Shown: positions 44,733 to 55,731 of the stretch, in pieces
Position numbering within the stretch: the stretch's first letter is position 1
Layout of the letters: every line of letters begins with the position of its first letter
Assembly (NCBI RefSeq): GCF_012927455.1
Contig: NZ_JABBPE010000002.1
Location: 620,001 to 684,000 of the forward strand
DNA from: Polaromonas sp.
Lineage (GTDB): Bacteria; Pseudomonadota; Gammaproteobacteria; Burkholderiales; Burkholderiaceae_C
Direction: 5' to 3'
DNA: 64,000 nucleotides
Position numbers and translations under genes: made by a program
Notes under the pieces: model-generated
Told to the model about the DNA's origin: nothing
Databases searched by the model: none
What the model saw: only the letters and a program-made list of their open reading frames with translations

Positions 44733-45218
44733 ATCAACTTCGGGAATATGCAACACTTTGACGCCCGCTTTCTCTGCGTCAAGATGAAAATCTTTATTCT
44801 GAAGAGTTGACCCAATTTCATGATTTATAGCTTTGTTGTTGCTCCACAAGTGCAACGGCCACCACTCGGTATTAGGGTCACTTTGATTGACTGCTCGGGA
44901 CAAAAGGGCCCAAACATCGTTTTCAGCTTTCTTGCAGCTAATAATTAGTGTGGTGTATACGCTGAACCCATTCACACTGCTCACTTTGTAGGCTATCAAA
45001 TCCATCTCTCGCGGAGTTTGCGTGAGGTCGTCCAGGTAATACTTGCTGCTAATCACAGTCCAGCCAGCGGACTTTAATGTGCGAGATGTTTGGTATTCCA
45101 GGGGAAAACCCGTTTTCAGAATCTCCTTGGTAAACAGGGAAAGATCGGTAACGGCTTGCTTCGGTGGTTTTTTAGGTGGCTTCATCGGGATTTGTTGCAG
45201 CTGGGTTAGTCCGTACAT
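44728..45218 (-). pseudogene. Truncated PD-(D/E)XK-like nuclease domain protein
   Basis: The first about 163 codons read as a real protein: EILKTGFPLEYQTSRTLKSAGW, YYLDDLTQTPREMDLIAYK and TLIISCKKAENDVW, with the acidic-x-Lys layout of restriction-like nucleases, and a distinctly AT-richer sequence than neighbours. Beyond 44728 the same frame continues only because it runs antisense through the AraC gene, so the true 3' part was lost at the junction. Function unknown; a defence or restriction role is a guess. Confidence 0.55.
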
Positions 45219-45391
45219 AAGCCCTAGATAGCTAAAGCCCTATTCGATGAGGGCTTACTTCTGAACTGAGCGGGGCTGGAGAGACGGTCTTCCAAGACTC
45301 TGCTGCGTCCGTTTGGGGTACACCCATGCTGTACGGTCAGGGATGATGGGAATAGTGTCCAACTTGACTGGGTTTCTTATTTATCGCCTTC

Positions 45392-45403
45392 TCCTCTCCA
45401 CCA
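45392..45403. repeat. Right att-like copy of the tRNA-Ala 3' end
   Basis: TCCTCTCCACCA, identical to bases 41298-41309 in the tRNA acceptor end. It marks the right edge of the degenerate segment, directly before the cbbR terminator. Confidence 0.45.
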
Positions 45404-45409
45404 GATGGT

Positions 45410-45459
45410 AAAAACCTGAAAATCCAGTCGATCAACGGCTTGCCATTTTCAGGTTTTTT
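45410..45459. terminator. Terminator after cbbR
   Basis: AAAACCTGAAAAT (about 45411-45423) pairs with ATTTTCAGGTTTT (45445-45457) over a 21-base loop, with T-runs on both strands. It lies 24 bases beyond the cbbR stop. Confidence 0.75.
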
Positions 45460-45482
45460 GCTTTCACCGGCCCCCCAAAATT

Positions 45483-46412
45483 TCATGCCCGTGCTGTCTC
45501 TGAGCCGAACATCGCTGCTAAATGTGCCTCGCCGCGCTCCAGAATCAAATAGCGGAAAGCTTCGGCCGCCGGCGACAGCATCTTGGCCGCAGCATTCACC
45601 AGGTGCCAGCGTCGCATCAGCGGCAGCCCCTCTACATGCGGCGCAGCGATCAGCCCGCTGCGCAATTCCAACCCGATGGTATGCAGCGAGACCATGCTCA
45701 CACCCAAGCCGGCCATCACCGCCTGCTTGATGGCCTCGTTGCTCGACATTTCCATGATGAACATAGGTTGGAGGCGGTGTGAGGCGAGATACTCTTCCAG
45801 CGCCGCGCGGGTGCCGGAGCCCGGCTCGCGCACGATGAAACCTTCCCGCGCTAACGCTACGGCAGGCACGCCCTCCAATTGGGCGAAGGGGTGATTCGGC
45901 GCCGTTACCAGGACATGCGGGTGCATCGCAAAAGGTTCGGCGCGATTGGGCCATTCCTTGGGCGCCCTACCCATCACCGATATGTCCACCTCGTTGTTTT
46001 GCATCAGCGCCACCAACTGTTCGCGATTGCCCAAGCGCAGCCGCACCTCAACGGAGGGGTGCTCGCCATGGAACTGCGCCAGTAACTGCGGTAAGAAGTA
46101 TTTGGCTGAGCTAACCATGCCGATCGTCAGCAAGCCTGATTCGACGCCCGTGAAGCGGGCCATGGCGTCCTCGGTTTCCTTAAGCGTGGCCAGCAGGCGC
46201 CGCGCATAGACGACGAAGTACTCGCCGGCAGTGGATAGCGACAGCTGGCGCCCGGCGCGGTCGAACAGTGGCAATCCGACCTGCGACTCGATGTCCTTTA
46301 TTGACATCGAGACCGCGGGTGGCGTGAGGTGCAAAGCCTCTGCAGCGCGCTGCATGCTGCCCTGGCGCGCCACCTCAGCAAATACCCGCAATTGACGAAA
46401 GGTAATATTCAT
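45483..46412 (-). CDS. cbbR: LysR-type activator CbbR
   Basis: A 309-residue LysR regulator: HTH in TFRQLRVFAEVARQGSMQRA, TPPAVSMSIKDIESQVGLPL, and an effector domain with LTIGMVSSAKYFLPQLLAQF, typical of CbbR. It is divergent from cbbL, 106 bp away, and would activate the Calvin operon in response to reduced-carbon or Calvin-cycle metabolites. Full length. Ends near the right boundary of the decayed island. Confidence 0.92.
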   Translation of the reverse strand: MNITFRQLRVFAEVARQGSMQRAAEALHLTPPAVSMSIKDIESQVGLPLFDRAGRQLSLSTAGEYFVVYARRLLATLKETEDAMARFTGVESGLLTIGMVSSAKYFLPQLLAQFHGEHPSVEVRLRLGNREQLVALMQNNEVDISVMGRAPKEWPNRAEPFAMHPHVLVTAPNHPFAQLEGVPAVALAREGFIVREPGSGTRAALEEYLASHRLQPMFIMEMSSNEAIKQAVMAGLGVSMVSLHTIGLELRSGLIAAPHVEGLPLMRRWHLVNAAAKMLSPAAEAFRYLILERGEAHLAAMFGSETARA

Positions 46413-46413
46413 A

Positions 46414-48000
<1,587 letters not shown>

Positions 48001-48012
48001 AGGATCAACATC

Positions 48013-48453
48013 ATGATGACCAACCCCACCGCCCGCATCACGCAAGGCCAGTTCAGCTTCCTGCCCGAACTGACAGACGCCGAGATCACGCTTCAAATCG
48101 AGTACGGCCTCAAAAAGGGCTACGCCTGGAGCGTTGAATACACCGACGACCCGCATCCGCGCAACACCTACTGGGAAATGTATGGCATGCCGATGTTCGA
48201 CCTGCACGATGCGGCGGGCGTCATGCAGGAGCTGCAGGCCTGCCGCAAGACTTTCCCCAACCACTACATCCGCCTGATGGCCTTCGACTCCACGCGTGGC
48301 GTTGAAACCATCGCGATGAGCTTCATCGTCAACCGGCCCGCCAGCGAGCCCGGTTTCGGCCTGGTGCGGCAGGAGGTCAATGGCCGCTCGATGCGCTACA
48401 CCGTGCACAGTTACGCCACCGATAGCGCCGAGGCCCAGCGCTACGGCGCCTGA
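48013..48453 (+). CDS. cbbS: RuBisCO small subunit, form IC
   Basis: A 146-residue small subunit: [40 protein letters not shown] and [13 protein letters not shown]. The extra C-terminal stretch ([21 protein letters not shown]) is the hairpin extension of red-type small subunits that lines the L8S8 channel. AAGGA precedes the start; two ATG codons (48013, 48016) are possible. Twelve bases after cbbL. Confidence 0.96.
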   Translation: MMTNPTARITQGQFSFLPELTDAEITLQIEYGLKKGYAWSVEYTDDPHPRNTYWEMYGMPMFDLHDAAGVMQELQACRKTFPNHYIRLMAFDSTRGVETIAMSFIVNRPASEPGFGLVRQEVNGRSMRYTVHSYATDSAEAQRYGA

Positions 48454-48484
48454 GAGTAACTTCAACGCACACCGGACGCTTGCC

Positions 48485-49441
48485 ATGACCGCACCGCTGT
48501 ACTCCATTCCCGGCGCGCCGGCCGGCACGTCGTTGGTCACGCCCGCGGCGCTGGCCGAGCCGGCGCGCACGGTGGCCGACATCCTGGCGCAAAGCCAGGT
48601 CGAGTCGGTGATGGACGAGCTTGACCGTGATTTGATCGGCCTGGCGCCGGTGAAGACCCGCATCCGCGACGTCGCCGCGCTGCTGGTGATCGACAAGCTG
48701 CGTGCCCAGCACGGGCTGGCCGCGCAGGCGCCCTCGCTGCACATGTGCTTCACGGGCAACCCCGGCACCGGCAAAACCACGGTGGCGTTGCGTATGGCCG
48801 AGATTTTGCACCGCCTGGGCTACATACGAAAAGGCCATGTGGTTAGCGTCACGCGCGACGACCTGGTGGGCCAGTACATCGGCCACACCGCACCCAAAAC
48901 GAAAGAAGTACTGAAGAAGGCGATGGGCGGCGTGCTCTTCATCGACGAGGCGTACTACCTGTACCGCCCAGAGAACGAACGCGACTACGGTCAGGAAGCG
49001 ATCGAGATCCTGCTGCAGGGGATGGAGAACCAGCGCGACGACCTGGTGGTGATCCTCGCCGGCTACAAGGACCGGATGGACACCTTCTTCCAGTCCAATC
49101 CCGGCATGAGCTCGCGCATCGCGCACCATCTGGTCTTCCCCGACTACGACGTGGTCGAACTGCTGCAGATAGCCGACCGCATGCTGGCATCCACGCACTA
49201 CCAGTTCGGCGTCGGTGCCCGTGAGGCCTTCGACGCCTACCTGCAACGGCGCACCGTGCAACCACATTTCGCCAACGCACGCAGCGTGCGCAACGCGCTC
49301 GACCGTGCCCGCCTGCGCCAGGCCAGCCGGCTTTATGCCGATCGCGAGTCCGCCCTGAGTGCCGAGGACCTTAGCACCATTGCCGCCAGCGACATCCTCG
49401 CCAGCCGGGTTTTTGCCAACATCGAAGGGGACGCACCGTGA
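48485..49441 (+). CDS. cbbX: Red-type RuBisCO activase CbbX
   Basis: A 318-residue AAA+ remodelling ATPase that frees inhibited RuBisCO by pulling on the large-subunit C-terminus. Walker [10 protein letters not shown] at 91-99, Walker B VLFIDEA at 150-156, pore-loop region YIGHTAPKT, arginine finger region [11 protein letters not shown]. The 5' region up to 48485 belongs to cbbS. Stops in an overlap with cbbY (GTGA). Confidence 0.95.
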   Translation: MTAPLYSIPGAPAGTSLVTPAALAEPARTVADILAQSQVESVMDELDRDLIGLAPVKTRIRDVAALLVIDKLRAQHGLAAQAPSLHMCFTGNPGTGKTTVALRMAEILHRLGYIRKGHVVSVTRDDLVGQYIGHTAPKTKEVLKKAMGGVLFIDEAYYLYRPENERDYGQEAIEILLQGMENQRDDLVVILAGYKDRMDTFFQSNPGMSSRIAHHLVFPDYDVVELLQIADRMLASTHYQFGVGAREAFDAYLQRRTVQPHFANARSVRNALDRARLRQASRLYADRESALSAEDLSTIAASDILASRVFANIEGDAP

Positions 49442-50178
49442 CGCCTGTTCCATTGCGTGCCTTGATCTTTGACGTTGACGGCACGCTCGCCGACACCGAA
49501 AGCGCCCACCGCGCCGCCTTCAACCAGGCTTTTGCCGCGGCTGGCCGCGACTGGGTCTGGGACGAGGCCCGTTACACCAAGCTGCTGGAGGTTTCGGGTG
49601 GCAAGGAGCGCATCCTGCATTACTGGCAGCAGGTGCAACCCGACATCCGGCCCATCAACGGCTCGGCGGTGCCCGACACGGTGCAGCACCTGCACGACTT
49701 GAAAACCGCTGCCTATGAGCAGGCGGTGCAGGACGGCGCGGTGCGCTTGCGCCCCGGCGTGCTGCAACTGATTGAGTCGGCCTATCGCGAAGGCCTGCGC
49801 CTGGCCATTGCCACAACCACCTCGCCCGTCAACATCGCAGCGCTGCTGCGTGCCACGCTGGGCCCGGACTGGTCGCGTTATTTCATGGTGATTGAGGACG
49901 CGTCCACCGCGCCCCTTAAAAAACCCCATCCGCAGGTGTATCTGCAAACCCTCAAGCGCCTGCAATTGCCTGCCAGCGCGTGTCTGGCCTTTGAGGATTC
50001 GGCCAACGGGCTGCAGGCCGCGCTCGGCGCCGGTTTGGCAACCCTGATCACGCCCAACCACTTCACGGCGGATCACGATTTCACTGGGGCGCTACGCATC
50101 CTGCCCGATCTGCTGGGCGCCAGTGTGGCCGATTTGCGCGCCTGGCATGCGGCGGCTCCGGCGTCTGACCCATCGTAA
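49438..50178 (+). CDS. cbbY: Xylulose-1,5-bisphosphate phosphatase CbbY
   Basis: A 246-residue HAD phosphatase: nucleophile D12 and D14 in [11 protein letters not shown], cap domain with the substrate helices, [12 protein letters not shown] and [14 protein letters not shown] for motifs II-IV. CbbY removes the misfire product xylulose-1,5-bisphosphate that blocks RuBisCO. Starts with GTG overlapping the cbbX stop by four bases. Confidence 0.92.
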   Translation: MTPVPLRALIFDVDGTLADTESAHRAAFNQAFAAAGRDWVWDEARYTKLLEVSGGKERILHYWQQVQPDIRPINGSAVPDTVQHLHDLKTAAYEQAVQDGAVRLRPGVLQLIESAYREGLRLAIATTTSPVNIAALLRATLGPDWSRYFMVIEDASTAPLKKPHPQVYLQTLKRLQLPASACLAFEDSANGLQAALGAGLATLITPNHFTADHDFTGALRILPDLLGASVADLRAWHAAAPASDPS

Positions 50179-50210
50179 GACAACAAGATCAACTTCCAGG
50201 AGACTTCACC

Positions 50211-51314
50211 ATGCCCTTGACCAAACGCTTCACGCTGACGCGTTACCTGATTGAGGAGCGCCGCCGCTTTCCCGGCGCCGGTGGCGATTTCAACGCCTTG
50301 ATTCTCGATGTGGCACTGGCGTGCAAGGCCATCGCCCGCGCGGTGGCCTTTGGGGAACTGGGCGGCACGCCAGGCCAGCCTGCGGCCAAAGTGGGCGATG
50401 TGGGCGGCGCTGTCAATGTGCAGGGCGAGACGCAAAAGCCCCTGGACGTCATCAGCAACCAGTATTTCACCGGCATGAATGAATGGGGCGGGCACCTGGC
50501 GGGCATGGTGTCCGAAGAAATGGAGGGCGCCTACCAGATCCCCAAGGCCTATCCGCGCGGCAAGTATCTGCTGGCGTTTGATCCACTGGACGGCTCCAGC
50601 AACATCGACGTAAACGTGTCGGTGGGCAGCATTTTTTCCATCTTGCGCGCGCCCCAAGAGGTGATTGACAGCGGCCGCGACGTGGTCGAGTCTGATTTTT
50701 TACAGCTCGGCTTAACCCAAGCGGCGGCCGGTTACGCGCTCTATGGCCCCACCACCATGCTGGTGCTCAGTGTGGGCAACGGCGTGGCCGGCTTCACGCT
50801 GGACCCTAGCCTGGGCGAGTTCATGCTGACGCACCCCAACCTAAAGGTACCCGCCGACACGCAGGAATTTGCCATCAACGCGTCGAACAGCCGCTTCTGG
50901 GAGCCGCCGGTCACGCGCTATGTCGACGAATGCCTGGCCGGCAAGACCGGCCCGCGCGACAAGGATTTCAACATGCGCTGGATTGCCAGCATGGTGGCCG
51001 AGGCGCACCGCATCCTGATGCGCGGCGGCGTCTTCCTGTACCCGCGCGACAGCAAAGACGCCTCCAAACCTGGGCGGCTGCGCCTGCTGTACGAGGCCAA
51101 CCCGATTGGCTTCATCATCGAGCAGGCCGGCGGGCGCGCCAGCACCGGGCGCGAACCCATGCTGGGTGTGCAGCCGACCAGCCTGCACCAGCGCATTGGC
51201 CTGGTGTTCGGCTCCAGGCATGAGGTCGAGCGCATCGAGCGCTACCATGCCGAGCCCTTCAAGCCGCTGGAAACGACGCCGCTGTTTACCGAGCGCAGCT
51301 TGTTCCGGGTTTGA
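50211..51314 (+). CDS. cbbF: Fructose-1,6-bisphosphatase class I
   Basis: A 367-residue FBPase; the signature [11 protein letters not shown] at 123-133 with the metal-binding [23 protein letters not shown] and [11 protein letters not shown] near the C-terminus. Regenerates fructose-6-phosphate in the Calvin cycle; the paralogue also serves gluconeogenesis. Preceded by CCAGGAGAC. A dispersed repeat copy lies before the next gene. Confidence 0.95.
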   Translation: MPLTKRFTLTRYLIEERRRFPGAGGDFNALILDVALACKAIARAVAFGELGGTPGQPAAKVGDVGGAVNVQGETQKPLDVISNQYFTGMNEWGGHLAGMVSEEMEGAYQIPKAYPRGKYLLAFDPLDGSSNIDVNVSVGSIFSILRAPQEVIDSGRDVVESDFLQLGLTQAAAGYALYGPTTMLVLSVGNGVAGFTLDPSLGEFMLTHPNLKVPADTQEFAINASNSRFWEPPVTRYVDECLAGKTGPRDKDFNMRWIASMVAEAHRILMRGGVFLYPRDSKDASKPGRLRLLYEANPIGFIIEQAGGRASTGREPMLGVQPTSLHQRIGLVFGSRHEVERIERYHAEPFKPLETTPLFTERSLFRV

Positions 51315-51324
51315 TATGCTCACT

Positions 51325-51380
51325 AATTGATAGCTGCTTGCGCCCGTACTGTATGGGCTATAGCCTGATTTGACCACTTT
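51325..51380. repeat. Dispersed GCCC-N9-GGGC repeat, copy 7 (cbbF-cbbP gap)
   Basis: TTGATAGCTGCTTGCGCCC, GTACTGTAT, GGGCTATAGCC, then TGATTTGACC. Inside the Calvin operon, 20 bases before the cbbP start. Confidence 0.88.
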
Positions 51381-51400
51381 TTTTGACTCAGGAGCCGCCC

Positions 51401-52276
51401 ATGTCAGAACGCCACCCCATCATTGCCATCACAGGATCGAGCGGCGCCGGCACCACGTCGGTCACGCGCACCTTCAGCAACATCTTCAGGCGCGAAGGGG
51501 TCAACGCAGCCATCATCGAGGGCGACAGCTTTCACCGTTATGACCGCCTGGAAATGAAAAGCAGAGCCGCCGAAGCAGAAAAAGCGGGAAACAATAACTT
51601 CAGCCACTTCGGTCCCGAGAACAACCTGTTTGCCGAACTCGAAACCCTGTTTGCCCGCTACGCGGCAAGCGGCACCGGCAAATGCCGCAAGTATCTTCAT
51701 GACAGCGAGGAAGCTGCACCCTACCAACAAAACCCCGGCACCTTCACGACCTGGGAAGACGTGCCCGGGCAGACCGACTTGCTGTTTTACGAAGGCCTGC
51801 ACGGCGCCGTGGTCACGCCCGAGGTCAACATCGCCCAGCACCCCGATTTGCTGATTGGCGTCGTGCCGGTCATCAACCTGGAGTGGATTCAAAAGCTCTG
51901 GCGCGACAAGTCCCAGCGCGGCTACAGCACCGAGGCCGTCACCGACACCATCCTGCGCCGTATGCCCGATTATGTGAATTACATCTGCCCGCAGTTCATG
52001 CACACGCACGTCAACTTTCAGCGCGTCCCCATGGTGGACACTTCCAATCCCTTCATTGCCCGGGATATCCCCTCGCCCTCCGAGAGCATGGTGGTGATCC
52101 GGTTTGCCCAGCCCAAGGGCATTGATTTTCAGTATTTGCTCAGCATGATTGATGCGTCCTTCATGAGCCGGGCCAACACCATCGTGGTGCCCGGCGGCAA
52201 GATGGAACTCGCCATGCAGCTGATCTTTACGCCCTTCGTCTGGCGAATGATGGAGCGCAAGAAAAAGGCCTCTTGA
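51401..52276 (+). CDS. cbbP: Phosphoribulokinase
   Basis: A 291-residue PRK making ribulose-1,5-bisphosphate from ribulose-5-phosphate and ATP. P-loop ITGSSGAGTTS at 10-20; DSFHRYDRLEMK, YEGLHGAVVTP and VPVINLEWIQKLWRD are bacterial PRK hallmarks. ATG at 51401 with GGAG eight bases upstream. With RuBisCO it completes the Calvin-specific enzymes. Confidence 0.96.
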   Translation: MSERHPIIAITGSSGAGTTSVTRTFSNIFRREGVNAAIIEGDSFHRYDRLEMKSRAAEAEKAGNNNFSHFGPENNLFAELETLFARYAASGTGKCRKYLHDSEEAAPYQQNPGTFTTWEDVPGQTDLLFYEGLHGAVVTPEVNIAQHPDLLIGVVPVINLEWIQKLWRDKSQRGYSTEAVTDTILRRMPDYVNYICPQFMHTHVNFQRVPMVDTSNPFIARDIPSPSESMVVIRFAQPKGIDFQYLLSMIDASFMSRANTIVVPGGKMELAMQLIFTPFVWRMMERKKKAS

Positions 52277-52342
52277 TACTTTATTGGACAGACTGCGGCT
52301 ACCCGCACTGCGCCAGTTTCATCCCCAACCGATCAAAAAACC

Positions 52343-54469
52343 ATGACCCATCCCACACCTCCCACACCTGAATTCGCTCGCCAGATGGCCAACGCCATCC
52401 GCATGCTGGCCGTCGATGCGGTTGAAAAAGCCAGGTCCGGCCACCCCGGCGCCCCCATGGGCATGGCCGATATCGCCGAGGTACTGTGGAATCGGCACCT
52501 GCGGCACAACCCGGTCAATCCTCACTGGCCCGAGCGCGACCGCTTTGTACTGAGCAACGGCCACGGCTCCATGCTGCTGTATGCGCTGCTGCACCTCACC
52601 GGCTACAACCTCCCCATGAGCGAGCTGAAAAACTTCCGCCAGCTGCATAGCCAAACGCCGGGCCATCCTGAAGTCGGCTTGACTCCTGGTGTGGAAACCA
52701 CCACCGGCCCGCTCGGCCAGGGCCTGGCCAACGCGGTCGGCATGGCGCTGGCCGAGAAGCTGCTCGCCAGCGAATTCAACCGGCCCGAGCACGCCATCGT
52801 CGACCACTTCACCTACGTTTTCATGGGCGACGGCTGCCTGATGGAAGGCATCAGCCACGAGGCCTGCTCACTGGCCGGCACGCTGCGCCTGTCCAAACTG
52901 GTAGCGCTTTACGACGACAACGGCATTTCGATCGACGGCCACGTCGAAGCCTGGTTCACCGACGACACACCCAGGCGCTTTGAGGCCTACGGCTGGCATG
53001 TGATTCCTGACGTGGACGGGCACGAGCCGGCGGCTGTGGACGCCGCGATCCGCGCCGCCAAGGCGCAGGCCGGCCAGCTAGATGGCAAGCCCACGCTGAT
53101 CTGCTGCAAGACCGTGATTGGCATGGGTTCGCCCAACAAGGCCGGCACGCACGACGTGCACGGCGCAGCACTGGGCGCAGCCGAGGTTGCTGCCACCCGC
53201 GAAGCTTTGGGCTGGAGCGCTCCGCCTTTCGAAATCCCCGCCGACATCGCCACCGCCTGGAATGCCGTAGAGCGCGGGCAGACGGCGGAAAAAGTCTGGC
53301 GCCTGCGCTTTGAGGCCTACCGCAAGCGCTACCCGCTGGAGGCGGCAGAGTTTGAACGCCGCATGGCTGGAGACCTACTGCCTGCCTTGGCCGAGCAGCT
53401 GCCCGAGTTGCTTGCCGGCATAGCCGCGCAGCGCGCTGCGCTGGCCACGCGCAAAGCCAGCCAGAACGCGCTGGACGTGCTGGCCCCGCTGCTGCCCGAG
53501 TTCTTTGGCGGCAGCGCGGACCTGACCAGTTCGAACCTCACCAACTTCAAGGGCTGCGTCAAGGCCGGCCGGGATGCCTGGGGCAACCACCTGAGCTACG
53601 GCGTGCGCGAGTTCGGCATGGCCGCAGTCATGAATGGCATCGCCTTGCATGGCGGCTACCTTCCCTATGGCGGCACCTTTTTAACCTTCAGCGACTACAG
53701 CCGCAACGCCATCCGCATGGCGGCCCTCATGAAGCTGCGCGTGATTCATGTGTTCACGCACGACAGCATTGGCCTGGGCGAAGATGGCCCGACCCACCAG
53801 AGCGTGGAGCACATCCCGTCCCTGCGCATCATTCCGAATCTGGACGTATGGCGCCCAGCCGATGGGCTGGAAACAGCCGTGGCCTGGGCCAGCGCGGTGG
53901 CGCGCCAGGGCGGCCCCAGCGCGCTGTGCCTGTCGCGCCAGAACGTGGCGTGTCTGACCGATGCAGGCATGGTTGCGTCCATTCGCCGCGGCGGCTATGT
54001 GCTGTCGGACATGGCGGCTGCGCAGGTGGTAATTGTCTCAACCGGCTCCGAGCTGGAATTGGCCATGCAGGCGCAGGCCATGCTGGCGGCCGAGGGCCTG
54101 GCGACCCGGGTGGTGTCCATGCCGTGTACCAATTTGTTTGACCGTCAGACCGAGGCCTACCGGGAAGCGGTGCTGCCGATGAGTCTGCCCGCCGTGGCGA
54201 TCGAGGCGGCGCAGCCCGACTTCTGGCGCAAGTACGTAGGGCGCAGCGGCGTGGTGGTGGGCATGGCCGGCTTTGGTGAATCGGCCCCGGCCAGGGATTT
54301 GTACAGCCACTTTGGCATCACCGCACAGCGCGTGGTGGAGGCTGCGCGCACGCTGGCGCAGCGCCGCAAAGCTGGTTCAGCTGGTTCAGCTGGTTCAGCT
54401 GGTTCAGCTGGTTCAGCTGGTTCAGCAGGCGCTGCCCGGGCAGAAACTTCGGTTCACGAAACCGCCTAA
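52343..54469 (+). CDS. cbbT: Transketolase
   Basis: A 708-residue thiamine-diphosphate enzyme: [40 protein letters not shown] (TPP motif), [17 protein letters not shown]. The C-terminal domain has [13 protein letters not shown]. The last residues carry six S-A-G units encoded by a 9-bp tandem repeat (54371-54424), an oddity not seen in typical transketolases. Reverses to shuffle C2 units in the Calvin cycle. Confidence 0.95.
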   Translation: MTHPTPPTPEFARQMANAIRMLAVDAVEKARSGHPGAPMGMADIAEVLWNRHLRHNPVNPHWPERDRFVLSNGHGSMLLYALLHLTGYNLPMSELKNFRQLHSQTPGHPEVGLTPGVETTTGPLGQGLANAVGMALAEKLLASEFNRPEHAIVDHFTYVFMGDGCLMEGISHEACSLAGTLRLSKLVALYDDNGISIDGHVEAWFTDDTPRRFEAYGWHVIPDVDGHEPAAVDAAIRAAKAQAGQLDGKPTLICCKTVIGMGSPNKAGTHDVHGAALGAAEVAATREALGWSAPPFEIPADIATAWNAVERGQTAEKVWRLRFEAYRKRYPLEAAEFERRMAGDLLPALAEQLPELLAGIAAQRAALATRKASQNALDVLAPLLPEFFGGSADLTSSNLTNFKGCVKAGRDAWGNHLSYGVREFGMAAVMNGIALHGGYLPYGGTFLTFSDYSRNAIRMAALMKLRVIHVFTHDSIGLGEDGPTHQSVEHIPSLRIIPNLDVWRPADGLETAVAWASAVARQGGPSALCLSRQNVACLTDAGMVASIRRGGYVLSDMAAAQVVIVSTGSELELAMQAQAMLAAEGLATRVVSMPCTNLFDRQTEAYREAVLPMSLPAVAIEAAQPDFWRKYVGRSGVVVGMAGFGESAPARDLYSHFGITAQRVVEAARTLAQRRKAGSAGSAGSAGSAGSAGSAGAARAETSVHETA
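54371..54424. repeat. 9-bp minisatellite in cbbT (6 copies)
   Basis: Six exact tandem GCTGGTTCA units in frame, coding for (AGS)n near the transketolase C-terminus. The length is a multiple of three, so copy-number changes keep the frame and give a variable flexible tail. Confidence 0.95.
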
Positions 54470-54487
54470 GCACCGAATGAGCACCAC

Positions 54488-55162
54488 ATGAACCATTCCT
54501 TCGACCTCATCGTGTTTGACCTGGACGGCACGCTGATTGAAACCGCCCCGGAAATTGCCGATGCCGTCAATGACACGCTGCGCCACTTCGACTTGCCCGA
54601 GGTGACCCAGCAGCAGGTGAACGACTGGATTGGTCACGGCACGCGTGAATTGCTGATTCAGGCGCTGGCGCAAAGCGGCCAGCTTGACGCCGCCGCCGTG
54701 CGCGCCAGCGAGCGACTGGCGCTGATCGCGGCCGACTTTGACAAGCGCTATCAAGCCCGCTGCGGCACGCGCAGCCAGCTTTACCCCCAAGTGCGCGAAA
54801 CGCTGCTTGCCCTGCGCGAGCGCGGTGTCAAGCTGGCCGTGGTGACCAACAAGGAGAGCCGCTACACCCGCACCGTGCTGGACGCGCACCAGCTGGCCCC
54901 GCTGTTTGATCTCGTGGTGAGCGGCGACACTTTGAGCAGCAAAAAGCCCGACCCGGCCGGCATAACAAGCTGCCTGACGCAATTCGGCGTGCCGCGCCAG
55001 CGCGCGCTGTTTGTAGGCGACTCGTCCATCGACGTGAACACCGCGCGCAACGCCGGGGTAACGGTGTGGGCGCTGCCTTATGGCTACAACATGGGACAGC
55101 CGATTGAGGCCAGCGCACCGGACCGGGTTATTGCAGATTGTTCTGCGCTATTGAATTTATAG
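54488..55162 (+). CDS. cbbZ: Phosphoglycolate phosphatase
   Basis: A 224-residue HAD phosphatase that removes 2-phosphoglycolate made by RuBisCO oxygenation. Nucleophile D11 in FDLDGTLIETAPEI, VTNKESRYT for motif II, SSKKPDPAGI for Lys, and FVGDSSIDVNTARNAG for motif IV. Last clear gene of the Calvin operon. The end (DCSALLNL) may overlap a degenerate repeat. Confidence 0.92.
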   Translation: MNHSFDLIVFDLDGTLIETAPEIADAVNDTLRHFDLPEVTQQQVNDWIGHGTRELLIQALAQSGQLDAAAVRASERLALIAADFDKRYQARCGTRSQLYPQVRETLLALRERGVKLAVVTNKESRYTRTVLDAHQLAPLFDLVVSGDTLSSKKPDPAGITSCLTQFGVPRQRALFVGDSSIDVNTARNAGVTVWALPYGYNMGQPIEASAPDRVIADCSALLNL

Positions 55163-55263
55163 CGGATTGCGCATAGTTGACGAGGGCCACAGCGATTTTT
55201 TTTAATGATGAGGCTATTTCAATGGCAGCGAACGGCCGCCACACTCATGCTGCGCTGGCCATC

Positions 55264-55731
55264 TCATTCGAGTGCCTTTTTTGACCCAAGTGCGACGATG
55301 TAAAAGATCACTGGCGGAAGAATGAGCATCTGCAAAAGCGGGGTGAGGCCGATATTGACGCCCGTTATCACCGCTATCACCGGCATGTCCGCCGTGTAAG
55401 TCCAACGCTGCAGGACATGGACGGCTAGCCACTCGAGCGCGACGGCAATGATGAGGCCCGTCATCAGCATCACGCCATAGCCTTTTAGTTGCGGCGCAAT
55501 AAACCAGTCCGACCGCCTGAAAATAATCCAGCCTGCCGCATGGATAGTCCACACGATGAGGCCATCCCCCAGACTTGCGACGAAGCAGTGCCACCAGATA
55601 TTTTCCCAGCTGCCCATTCCGACAAAGAGAAAAGCTTGTCCGATCTCCCAAAAATAATTCAGCACGACTGACACGACAAACAAGCCTGCCATGGTGCGCA
55701 GCGGGCCGGCGCGAGCGGGTTGCGCTTTCAT
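55264..55731 (-). CDS. Hypothetical four-helix membrane protein
   Basis: A 155-residue integral membrane protein with about four helices (GLFVVSVVLNYFWEIGQAFLF, ASLGDGLIVWTIHAAGWIIF, GVMLMTGLIIAVALEWLAVHV, LLQMLILPPVIFYIVAL). Its start overlaps the histidine kinase stop by one base (TAATG), so it belongs to the two-component operon, perhaps as an accessory. Family not recognised. Confidence 0.72.
   Translation of the reverse strand: MKAQPARAGPLRTMAGLFVVSVVLNYFWEIGQAFLFVGMGSWENIWWHCFVASLGDGLIVWTIHAAGWIIFRRSDWFIAPQLKGYGVMLMTGLIIAVALEWLAVHVLQRWTYTADMPVIAVITGVNIGLTPLLQMLILPPVIFYIVALGSKKALE

Larger units (their letters stand above)
41298..45403. mobile_element. Possible decayed genomic island at tRNA-Ala
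   Basis: A 4.1-kb interval from the tRNA 3' end to a 12-bp exact copy (TCCTCTCCACCA at 41298-41309 and 45392-45403; about 15 of 18 match with the flank). The interior contains broken or chimeric genes and odd codon use, unlike the intact genes on both sides. No integrase or transposase remains, so the element is inferred from position, repeats and decay. Confidence 0.4.

Noticed and set aside
55151-55200. Possible degenerate eighth repeat copy after cbbZ
   Set aside because: Only a partial ATAGC and TTGCGC match without the GCCC/GGGC pair; too diverged to count.
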